Of a stretch of 44,558 bases of DNA, positions 35,601-42,947 are shown piece after piece. Source of the DNA: Dehalococcoidia bacterium UBA1123 (GTDB taxonomy: Bacteria > Chloroflexota > Dehalococcoidia > Lucifugimonadales > UBA1123). The stretch lies in the NCBI GenBank assembly GCA_002313895.1, contig DCAW01000168.1:1-44558 (forward strand), in the 5' to 3' direction. The translations under genes were made by a program, and so were the position numbers. Below the pieces are notes generated by a model. The model saw only the letters and a program-made list of their open reading frames with translations. It was not told the origin of the DNA and ran no database searches. Within the stretch, counting starts at the first letter, position 1; each line of letters begins with the position of its first letter.

Positions 35601-36269
35601 ATGGGCAGCCCACAATTCCTGCCGCTGACCCAGTACCGCCGATACTCAGAAGTCGAAATGACAAAACGCGCCGCCGATTTCCATTCCGATATTGCGAGGC
35701 GACGGACTATCCGCGACTTCTCGGATCGCGCCGTTCCCAGATCGGTGATCGAGGACTGCATCAAGGCCGCAGGAACCGCGCCCAGCGGAGCGAATATGCA
35801 GCCCTGGAGTTTCGTCGCGGTCTCTGACGCCGACGCCAAACGCCGAATCCGGGTTGCCGCTGAGGAGGAAGAGCAAGAATTCTACGATCACCGCGCCCCG
35901 CAGGAATGGCTGGACGCCCTGGCGCCGCTGGGCACTGATCCCAATAAACCATTTCTTGAAAACGCCCCGTATCTCATCGCCATATTCGCTCAAAAATTCG
36001 GCGTACTGCCCGATGGTCGGCAGGTTAAACACTACTACGCGACCGAGTCGGTCGGAATCGCAACGGGGATATTGTTGACGGCGCTGCACAACGCCGGGCT
36101 GGCGTCTCTTACCCACACGCCCAGTCCGATGGGGTTTTTGAACGAGATTCTAGGCAGGCCGGGCAACGAGCGGCCTTACCTTTTGATTGTGACCGGTTAC
36201 CCAGCTGACGACGCGACGGTCCCGGATATCACGAAAAAGAGCCTCGACGAGATCGCCACGTTCATATAA
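35601..36269 (+). CDS. Nitroreductase-family flavoprotein, iodotyrosine deiodinase-like
   Basis: A 222-residue FMN enzyme of the nitroreductase superfamily whose pattern matches iodotyrosine deiodinase (IYD): RRRTIRDFSD (FMN phosphate), AGTAPSGANMQPWSF, EEEEQEFY, PFLENAPYLIAIF, KHYYATESVGIATGILLTALHNAGL, LGRPGNERPYLLIVTGYPADDATVPD. The active-site lid residues of animal IYD, Glu-Tyr-Lys, are present as Glu91, Tyr95 and Lys116 at the same spacings (4 and 21). IYD reductively removes halogen from halotyrosines, and bacterial homologues with this activity are known. GAGGAGG lies 6 bp before ATG 35601, so the earlier in-frame ATG 35586 is not used. It is divergent from the M14/GH105 gene. Confidence 0.82.
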   Translation: MGSPQFLPLTQYRRYSEVEMTKRAADFHSDIARRRTIRDFSDRAVPRSVIEDCIKAAGTAPSGANMQPWSFVAVSDADAKRRIRVAAEEEEQEFYDHRAPQEWLDALAPLGTDPNKPFLENAPYLIAIFAQKFGVLPDGRQVKHYYATESVGIATGILLTALHNAGLASLTHTPSPMGFLNEILGRPGNERPYLLIVTGYPADDATVPDITKKSLDEIATFI

Positions 36270-36282
36270 GCCACCCGAAATA

Positions 36283-37404
36283 TTACTGAAACCGCTCCAG
36301 CCTGTACGGTTCCAACACATCCATTTTTGCGCCCGATGCAATCTCGGTGGCGGCAAGTTCACCAATCAGCGGCGCGAGTGTCACGCCGCTGTGCATCAAC
36401 GCCACATAAACGCTAGGCGCCTGCTTCGCAAACCCGACCACAGGCAGATCATCCATCGGCAACGGTCGGTATCCCACGGGCACGGGGATCGCCCTCGCGC
36501 CCTTTAACGCCGGCATGTAATGAGTGGCCCTTGAGAGCAGGTCATCCGCGTGCGATTGGCTGGCATCAAGCGCCATGCTCTCTTGGCTCCCTTCACCGAT
36601 CATCAAGACGCCATCAATGTCTTGCCGAACGTGGATTTCCTGTTGACCATCGCTGATTGGAGGGCAGTACAATGCGGCCACAGATCGCAGGATTATCGGC
36701 TGAGGGTCGGTCTTTATGACAACGCCGGGGCTGACTTGTTGGGGCAGGTCGATCCCGACAAACGCAGCCAACTCGGTGTTGCCCAGTCCGGCGCAAAGCG
36801 CAACCACATCGCACTCGATTGGCCCGCCTGTCGTTTCTACAATCGTTGCTCCACCACTTGTCGTCTGGATGCCGGTCACCTTCCGGTTCATATGGACTCT
36901 TCCGCCGTTGAGACGCACTCGATCCATGCATATCTCTGCCACTCTAGCAGGGAGAACGTGACCTTCGTTGGCAGTGAATGCCGCGGCGGTAACAGCGTCA
37001 GGCTCGAGTCCAGGTTCCAGGGATTTGATAAATTTTTCATCGACCATACGGGCGTTGTATCCCCAGGACTGAACACGTTGGACTTGCTCTCTCAAGCCTT
37101 CGGCCTGCTCTTCGTTCGATGCCCAGGTCAAATGTCCACCCCATTTCAGACCGACCTCTGCATCTAACAGTCTCGCGAACCGGTCCCACGTGTCCATGGA
37201 ACGGCGATTGAGGTCATGATAGTGACGCGGTTCCTTCCCGAAGGAGTTAATCCACGCGAAAGAGTGCCCTGACGCCCCCGCGCCTGGAGTTTCTGCCTCT
37301 AGCACGGTGACGTTTACTCCCAGTCTAGACAGATGGAACGCAATGGCAGCGCCCACAATACCTGCGCCTACCACTGTGACTTTCAAGTTCTCGCTGTTCG
37401 GCAT
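36283..37404 (-). CDS. FAD-dependent oxidoreductase, DadA/glycine-oxidase type
   Basis: A 373-residue DAO-family flavoprotein. The N-terminal dinucleotide site is VVGAGIVGAAIAFHLSRLG followed by VLEAETPGAGASGHSF. The C-terminal GYRPLPMDDLPVVGF and VALMHSGVTLAPLIGELAATEI segments close the FAD site. Members oxidise amines: D-amino acids, glycine, sarcosine or related N-methyl compounds. ATG 37404 has AGGAG at good spacing. It converges with the deiodinase-like gene (13 bp between stops) and diverges from the ABM gene across an 85-bp region that holds a perfect palindrome. The substrate cannot be read. Confidence 0.85.
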   Translation of the reverse strand: MPNSENLKVTVVGAGIVGAAIAFHLSRLGVNVTVLEAETPGAGASGHSFAWINSFGKEPRHYHDLNRRSMDTWDRFARLLDAEVGLKWGGHLTWASNEEQAEGLREQVQRVQSWGYNARMVDEKFIKSLEPGLEPDAVTAAAFTANEGHVLPARVAEICMDRVRLNGGRVHMNRKVTGIQTTSGGATIVETTGGPIECDVVALCAGLGNTELAAFVGIDLPQQVSPGVVIKTDPQPIILRSVAALYCPPISDGQQEIHVRQDIDGVLMIGEGSQESMALDASQSHADDLLSRATHYMPALKGARAIPVPVGYRPLPMDDLPVVGFAKQAPSVYVALMHSGVTLAPLIGELAATEIASGAKMDVLEPYRLERFQ

Positions 37405-37432
37405 GTTCGCTCCTGATTAACAAAACTGGCTT

Positions 37433-37455
37433 GCGCTCGCGAGCGCTGATATAAT
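37433..37455 (+). promoter_or_regulatory. Extended -10 promoter with perfect palindrome
   Basis: TGATATAAT (37447-37455) is an ideal extended -10 box for the ABM gene. Directly upstream lies a perfect 14-bp palindrome GCGCTCGCGAGCGC (37433-37446) in the spacer, where a bound repressor would block polymerase. The region is shared with the divergent FAD oxidoreductase gene. Confidence 0.55.
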
Positions 37456-37489
37456 CGCGCCAATCTTAGCGCCTACTGAGGAAATTTCC

Positions 37490-37828
37490 ATGATCTCGAT
37501 TTTCGTAACCATCAGAATCAAAGAAGGTTTCGCCGAACAATTCACCGAAGCGAGCTTCGGTGACGCACAAGGCTCGACACGGGACGAACCCGGATGCTTC
37601 AGGTTCGATATCCTCAAGAACTCCGAAGACCCGAACCTGTTCCATCTCTACGAGGTTTATGCCGACGAAGCGGCCCTGGACGCCCACCGTGAAGCGCCTC
37701 ATTACAAAGAGTGGCGATCCACGGTTCAGGATTGGTTCGACGGGGACCTAGAACGTGTAATGATGACCACAGTCTTCCCGTCCGACCAGGGCTGGCGTGA
37801 CCAGAAAACGCACCTGCTAAACTGGTAA
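37490..37828 (+). CDS. ABM-domain (antibiotic biosynthesis monooxygenase-like) small protein
   Basis: A 112-residue single ABM domain (dimeric ferredoxin-like alpha-beta barrel). The pattern is an N-terminal strand ISIFVTIRIKEG, EPGCFRFDILKNSEDPNLFHLYEVYADEAALDAHREAPHYKEW, and a final strand VMMTTVF. This matches YgiN/LsrG-type proteins: cofactor-free quinol monooxygenases or small-molecule isomerases. GAGGAAA lies upstream of ATG 37490 at 8 nt. Expression is probably controlled at the palindrome in its promoter. The divergent FAD oxidoreductase may belong to the same pathway. Confidence 0.82.
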   Translation: MISIFVTIRIKEGFAEQFTEASFGDAQGSTRDEPGCFRFDILKNSEDPNLFHLYEVYADEAALDAHREAPHYKEWRSTVQDWFDGDLERVMMTTVFPSDQGWRDQKTHLLNW

Positions 37829-37883
37829 CATTCTGAGCGGTGGTTGGCGAACTACCATCTCTCGACTCAAACAGATTACGATA

Positions 37884-37920
37884 AATACGCCAGAGACGGT
37901 TCAAATCACTCTGGCGTATT
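37884..37920 (+). terminator. Hairpin after the ABM gene
   Basis: A 12-bp perfect inverted repeat (37884-37895 with 37909-37920) with a 13-nt loop is followed by a T-rich stretch (CTTATAT). It is probably the transcript end of the ABM gene, just before the S9 peptidase gene. Confidence 0.65.
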
Positions 37921-37955
37921 CTTATATCACCCGCAACCCAATCACAAACGCGAGA

Positions 37956-39977
37956 ATGATTACGATGACAACCGAGCACGACAAAAAACGCCCGGTCACG
38001 GCGGAGGACCTCTACGACCTTCAACTTGCGGCAAATCCCAGCATTTCTCCAAATGGCGAAACCGTCGCATATTCGGTTCAACGGGTGGACAAAAAAACCG
38101 AAAAAAAATATTCAAATTTATGGCTAACTCAAACTGATGGCGGTGAGCCTCTGCAATTTACGCATGGCGACCAGTCCGATACCGGCCCCGTCTGGTCTCA
38201 CGACAGCGAGCGAATTGCTTTCCGATCCGACCGGACCGGGGACGACCAATCTCAAATATTCGTCGTGCCCGTCCACGGTGGCGAGGCTCGACCGGTTACA
38301 GAGATGAAGGGCGATTTCGGACGGATGGAATGGTCGCGCGATGGCAACCGTATCGCTTTCGAGTTCCGTGAAAAGAGCAAAGAGGAGATCGAACGAGAAG
38401 CCGACGACCAGAAGAAAGAACTAGGGATTGTCCATCGACGGTTCACGCGAATCTGGTACAAGGCCGATGGCGAAGGGTTCATTCCGTCTGAGCGCTGGCA
38501 CATCTGGACGCTGGAAGTCAAAAGCGGCAAAACGACTCAGCTAACCTTCGGCGAGACGCACAACGAGAACAACCCGATGTGGTCAGCAGACGGCTCTGAG
38601 ATTGTTTTTGAATCCAACCGTTCCAACGACCCAGATCAGACGCCGCATGCCATCGGATTCTACGCAATTCCCATTGACGGAGGGGAGTTGAGAGAGATTC
38701 CAGTGCCAGCGGGTGAAAAGTACGGCCACTCGGTTTCGCCAGACGGCAAATGGTTGTCTTACGTTGGCAGAGACGGCGCTGGAGACTGGTGGCGCAACGA
38801 TCATCTGTGGGTTGTGCCATTCGACGGAAGCGATGATCCGAAATGCCTCACTGAGGACGAGGACGTATGCGTTGGCGACATGAGCATTGGCGATTCAGGC
38901 GAAGGTGGCCTTTCGGCGCCAGCGTGGTCCCATGATTCCAAGACTCTTTATTACCAGATTTCAATGCACGGCAACACTCATCTCGTGAAACTGGACATTG
39001 AATCCAGACACAGGACCGAAGTTGCTGGCGGTGAAGGCGTGATACTCAGTTTCACGGTGGATACAAACACAAACCGCGCCGCATGCCTGTTCTCCGGTCG
39101 GCGCGATCCAGGCCAGATAATTTCAATCGACCTGTCCGACTTCAAACGAACTCAGTTGACCGACCTGAATGCATTCCTTCGAGACAAGGTCGAAATGGGA
39201 GAGATTGAGGAGGTCTGGTTCCAAGGCCCCGATGACAACGACCTTCAGGGTTGGATTCTCAAGCCTCCCGGATTCGACTCGACGAAAACCTACCCGTCGA
39301 TTCTCGAAATCCACGGAGGACCTCTTGCCCAATATGGAAATCTGCTGATGCACGAGTTCCATTATCTTTCCGCTCAAGGATACGTAGTCTATTTCACCAA
39401 TCCCAGAGGCGGTCTGGGCTATGGTGAGAGTCACTCTAAAGCCATCGACAACAATTGGGGAACGGTGGACTATGACGATGTGATCGCCTGGAACGACTAC
39501 GTCCAAAATCTGCCATACATTGACACCGACCGCATGGGAGTGACGGGAGGCAGCTATGGCGGTTACATGACCAATTGGATCATCGGTCACACAGATCGAT
39601 TCAAGGCCGCGGTCACGCAACGGTCAGTCAGCAATTTGGTGGATTTCTACGGCACGACGGATGGCAACTGGATATGGGAGGAGGTGTTCGGCGGGAAGGC
39701 GCCGTGGGACGACCTGGAGACTTACTGGCGGCAATCGCCGATAAGGTATTTCGGGAACGTCAAAACGCCAACTCTCGTCATCCACAGCGAGCAGGATTTG
39801 CGGTGTTCCATCACTCAGAGCGAGCAGGTATTCGTCGCATTGAAACGCCAAGGCGTTGACTCAGAGTTCGTCATGTTTCCCGGCGAGTCGCACGGTCTGT
39901 CGAGAGCCGGACGAACCGACAGGCGAATCGTCAGGCTGAACGCTATCAGTGAGTGGTTCGACCGCTACTTGAAATGA
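37956..39977 (+). CDS. S9 family prolyl-oligopeptidase-like serine peptidase
   Basis: A 673-residue acyl-aminoacyl-peptidase/DPP-like enzyme. An N-terminal beta-propeller with TolB/WD-like repeats (ISPNGETVAYSVQRV, WSHDSERIAFRSDR, WSRDGNRIAFEFRE, VSPDGKWLSYVGRDG) spans about residues 20-400. It is followed by an alpha/beta-hydrolase domain with nucleophile Ser533 in GGSYGGY, Asp614 in HSEQDLR and His646 in GESHGLS. It should cleave short peptides in the cytoplasm; no signal peptide is present. ATG 37956 or ATG 37965 could start it. It converges with the dead GNAT gene, with 20 bp between the stops. Confidence 0.92.
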   Translation: MITMTTEHDKKRPVTAEDLYDLQLAANPSISPNGETVAYSVQRVDKKTEKKYSNLWLTQTDGGEPLQFTHGDQSDTGPVWSHDSERIAFRSDRTGDDQSQIFVVPVHGGEARPVTEMKGDFGRMEWSRDGNRIAFEFREKSKEEIEREADDQKKELGIVHRRFTRIWYKADGEGFIPSERWHIWTLEVKSGKTTQLTFGETHNENNPMWSADGSEIVFESNRSNDPDQTPHAIGFYAIPIDGGELREIPVPAGEKYGHSVSPDGKWLSYVGRDGAGDWWRNDHLWVVPFDGSDDPKCLTEDEDVCVGDMSIGDSGEGGLSAPAWSHDSKTLYYQISMHGNTHLVKLDIESRHRTEVAGGEGVILSFTVDTNTNRAACLFSGRRDPGQIISIDLSDFKRTQLTDLNAFLRDKVEMGEIEEVWFQGPDDNDLQGWILKPPGFDSTKTYPSILEIHGGPLAQYGNLLMHEFHYLSAQGYVVYFTNPRGGLGYGESHSKAIDNNWGTVDYDDVIAWNDYVQNLPYIDTDRMGVTGGSYGGYMTNWIIGHTDRFKAAVTQRSVSNLVDFYGTTDGNWIWEEVFGGKAPWDDLETYWRQSPIRYFGNVKTPTLVIHSEQDLRCSITQSEQVFVALKRQGVDSEFVMFPGESHGLSRAGRTDRRIVRLNAISEWFDRYLK

Positions 39978-39997
39978 GACCCGGAATCCATGCCAGT

Positions 39998-40534
39998 TTA
40001 TCCCGTCGTCTCGAAATACTCTCGGCGTAGAATCGAGAACAACTTCATGCCGTGGTACTCGTTTTTCCAGAAACCATAGCCACGCAGAAGGCCTTTTAAG
40101 CTCATACCTGCCTTTTCCATGACTCTGGCTGATCTTTAGTTCTCGGCGTCGCACATCCCTTCGATGCGATTTAATTCCATCGATCGGCACCCGTAATCGA
40201 TGACCTGGTTCACGGTCTCAGTGATATACCCCTGTCCTCAATGATCGCGCGCCAGAGCGTGCCCGATCTCGGCTTTTTTGCTCTCCGGGTCCTAATTGGT
40301 GAATCCGCATGTGCCGATGATCCGGTTCTCCCGCTTTTTGACCAGACCCCATCCGGCCACATCCCCCAATTGGTGCCGAAACATAGTGTCGGAAAGAAAT
40401 GAGATCGATTCTTCGATTGAGGTTACTGGACCCCATGACAAATATCTCGCGAAATCGGCGTTGCGAAGTAGCAAAACCCAAGCCATAGCGAGAAACTGGC
40501 CATCGGGCGCAAACTCGACGGCCAGTTTCTTTTT
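39998..40534 (-). pseudogene. GNAT acetyltransferase (RimJ/RimL-like) with in-frame stops
   Basis: A single frame reads ADFARYLSWGP, EESISFLSDTMF, RENRIIGTCGFTN, then KKAEIGHALARDH, GQGYITETVNQVIDYGC, LNRIEGMCDAEN, RSARVMEKAGM, and a tail FWKNEYHGMKLFSILRREY to TAA 39998-40000. This is a RimJ/RimL-type GNAT, and GQGY is part of the acetyl-CoA loop. Stops in this frame are TAG 40292-40294 (expected Trp before DP), TGA 40238-40240 (where family members have WGQG) and TAA 40136-40138. No frameshift is needed across this stretch. The N-terminus is less clear, and a start codon could not be fixed. It lies directly after mutL on the same strand. Confidence 0.87.
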
Positions 40535-40554
40535 TGTTCTCGGTTGATTGGAGG

Positions 40555-42348
40555 TTAAGTCCTTCCAAACTCCCGTTCTAGACGACTCGAACTCAAATGG
40601 ATCATCGTCGGGCGACCATGAGGACAGGTGTTGGGCTGAACGCAGTCTTCGAGTTGACGGGTCAATTCCATCATTTCTTGATGCGACAATACTTTACCGG
40701 CGCGAATCGCCGAATGGCACGCGATGGAATAGGCCGCACGCTCCTCCCATGACTCGAATCCACCGCCGTCGGCCATGAGGTCCAGGATGTCCATCAGCGC
40801 CCGCGCCGGGTCGCCTTCTCCCAGCAGGGCGGGAACGCCGCGAATCAAAAACGTGTCGCCTCCAAATGGCTCGATGGCAAATCCTAACGAACCGATTATC
40901 TCGCCTTGAGCCTCAAGCAACTCTTGGTGTTCTGGATTCAATTGGACGACCGCCGGCTCCAGGAGGCTCTGGATTTCGGGGGTGCTGGCGACGGCCTGTG
41001 CCTGCACGCGCTCGAACATCACTCGTTCATGGGCCGCGTGCTGGTCTATGAGGTACATCCCATCAGGCCCTTCGGCGACGATGTAAGTGGTCTGGACCTG
41101 CCCCAACACACGAAGCACAGGCAGGGCATTCTTGGGGATCATCGGCTCCGATTCAGGCGTGACATCGGCGATCGGATGCGTCTGCGCCGCATCATGGTCG
41201 GAGGTCCAGCCTGCGATTTCCGCCAGTCGGTCGCGTTCGGAAGGCGAGGGTCGCGCGAACGGAGTCGTGGGCCAGAACGCTCCTGATGTCGCCTGCGTCC
41301 TCGCATGCGACGGAGAATGTCCGGAAGTAAGCCGATTGACTTCCGGCACTGGGGAGTAGGTCACAAGGGCGTGCCTGACAGCTTGTTGGACCGCGCCGAA
41401 TATCTGGTTCTCTCGTCTAAAACGAACTTCAGCCTTTGCGGGATGAGCGTTTACGTCGACGTCCTCGTAGGGCAAATTGATGTTCACCACGCCCATCGGA
41501 AAACGGCGTTCAGCCATGAATCCATGGTAAGCCTGCTCCAGCGCGAATGACAAAAATCGGTTCTGCACCCATCTCCTGTTTACAAAAAAACAGATATAAG
41601 ATCGATTCGCTCTGTCCATCGAAGGTGGACTGACCAACCCCCAAACCATCGGCGAGAGGTCGTCCTCGTCCGATGGCGTCATATCCAACATCCCTTCTGC
41701 GTTCTGAAGGCCGTACACAGCGGCCACTACTGCTCGAAGGTCTCCAGTGCCTGGGCTAGCGAATTTCCTGCCTTTGTCCGGGTTCAACTCGAACCGAACT
41801 TCTGGATATGCCAGCGCGTACCGGGTCACCGCGATCTGGATTCGTGAGATTTCAGTTCCGACGGTCTTCAGGAACTTCTGTCTGGCCGGAAGATTTCGGA
41901 ACAGTTGGCGCACCGTGATCGTGGTGCCCGTTGGCGCCCCTGCAGGTTCATTGCCCACTGTCTCGCCGTCGTGGACCTCAAATCTGGTCCCTTCTGATTC
42001 ACGCTCGTAGCGGGTCACGAGCGTGACCCTGGAAACCGCTGATATGCTTGGCAGAGCTTCGCCTCGGAAACCCAGAGTTTTGATTCCGTCAAGGTCTTCG
42101 ACGCTGGACACTTTGCTTGTGGCGAACCTCTGGAAAGCCAACTCGACTTCGTTGGCGGGAATACCAACGCCGTTGTCGGAAATCCTAATTAACTCAGAGC
42201 CGCCGCCTCTCACTTCAACGGAGATTCGTGTCGCGCCAGCATCCAGCGAATTCTCAATCAGCTCCTTGACGGCGGATGCTGGCCGCTCAATTACCTCGCC
42301 GGCGGCGATCTTCGAGGACACGTCTGGGCGCAGGAGTCGAATCGGCAT
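40555..42348 (-). CDS. mutL: DNA mismatch repair protein MutL
   Basis: A 597-residue MutL. The N-terminal GHKL ATPase has ELIENSLDAG (about 29-38), DNGVGI, and TLGFRGEALPSISAVS (91-106). The C-terminal dimerisation/endonuclease domain carries the metal-binding motif DQHAAHERVMFE (435-446, matching DQHA(X)2E(X)4E), ACHSAIRAG, and CPHGRP (575-580). The protein should therefore be a nicking endonuclease, as in bacteria that lack MutH. No mutS lies in the window. ATG 42348 is three bases after the stop of the upstream HAD-like gene, suggesting co-translation. Confidence 0.95.
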   Translation of the reverse strand: MPIRLLRPDVSSKIAAGEVIERPASAVKELIENSLDAGATRISVEVRGGGSELIRISDNGVGIPANEVELAFQRFATSKVSSVEDLDGIKTLGFRGEALPSISAVSRVTLVTRYERESEGTRFEVHDGETVGNEPAGAPTGTTITVRQLFRNLPARQKFLKTVGTEISRIQIAVTRYALAYPEVRFELNPDKGRKFASPGTGDLRAVVAAVYGLQNAEGMLDMTPSDEDDLSPMVWGLVSPPSMDRANRSYICFFVNRRWVQNRFLSFALEQAYHGFMAERRFPMGVVNINLPYEDVDVNAHPAKAEVRFRRENQIFGAVQQAVRHALVTYSPVPEVNRLTSGHSPSHARTQATSGAFWPTTPFARPSPSERDRLAEIAGWTSDHDAAQTHPIADVTPESEPMIPKNALPVLRVLGQVQTTYIVAEGPDGMYLIDQHAAHERVMFERVQAQAVASTPEIQSLLEPAVVQLNPEHQELLEAQGEIIGSLGFAIEPFGGDTFLIRGVPALLGEGDPARALMDILDLMADGGGFESWEERAAYSIACHSAIRAGKVLSHQEMMELTRQLEDCVQPNTCPHGRPTMIHLSSSRLEREFGRT

Positions 42349-42351
42349 AGG

Positions 42352-42801
42352 TTATTCCTGTGTCGGGGGTCTCCCATTGGTCGCGGCCCGGTACCCGACC
42401 TGGGCAGATTCGCCAGTTTCGGCAAACTCCGAGATGATGCCGTAGATGCGCTCCATCTCATCATCTGAGGCGGAGCGGAAGTAGTAAGGCTGGCACACGA
42501 CGCCGCCGAACGTCTCGACGATTTCTGGATAGTCGTCGATCACGAAATCGGGCCAATGAGGAACATCAAATTCTAACAAACCGGCCACGTAATTTTGGAT
42601 CGGTTTTCGATAAACGCCGGAAACTAAGTCTTCGAGATCGTGATGACGAATCTCCGCATTTCGAAGCCCAACTCCAGACCAAATATAAACGTCGTGACCG
42701 TCGGATATTAGCTTTTCGAAAGTATCTCGCGTGCCAGGCCTAAGGCTGTTATCAACCGCAAGGATCGTGTAATCAACGTCGAAAAATATCTTAAGTCCCA
42801 A
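42352..42801 (-). CDS. Small HAD-like hydrolase
   Basis: A 149-residue HAD-fold protein. The catalytic motif I is DVDYT (Asp8, Asp10, Thr12), motif II is the Ser in VYIWSGVG, and DFVIDDYPEIV contributes the metal-site acidic residues. There is no large cap domain, so it may act on a macromolecular or bulky phosphate. The start is TTG 42801, with GAGGG and AAGG just upstream. It precedes mutL by three bases; a link to repair is only positional. Confidence 0.72.
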   Translation of the reverse strand: MGLKIFFDVDYTILAVDNSLRPGTRDTFEKLISDGHDVYIWSGVGLRNAEIRHHDLEDLVSGVYRKPIQNYVAGLLEFDVPHWPDFVIDDYPEIVETFGGVVCQPYYFRSASDDEMERIYGIISEFAETGESAQVGYRAATNGRPPTQE

Positions 42802-42828
42802 ACCTTCGCCCTCGCTTGTGCAATAAAG

Positions 42829-42849
42829 AGGGCGGGATGTTCCCGCCCT
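42829..42849 (-). terminator. Terminator after the gamma-glutamyltransferase gene
   Basis: A 9-bp stem AGGGCGGGA/TCCCGCCCT (42829-42837 with 42841-42849) has a 3-nt loop. Read on the minus strand it is followed by CTTTATT. It lies about 100 bp past the ggt stop and before the HAD-like gene start. Confidence 0.7.
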
Positions 42850-42947
42850 TGCTCATATTACCATTTTCAATGAATCGACTGGCTATGGCCTTAGATCACG
42901 CTTTTCCTCGTTTTCAATCTGCTGACTTAACCCCGGCCAATGCGTCG

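Noticed and set aside
40218..40568. 116-codon frame overlapping the GNAT remnant
   Set aside because: Wrong frame relative to the clear GNAT pattern.
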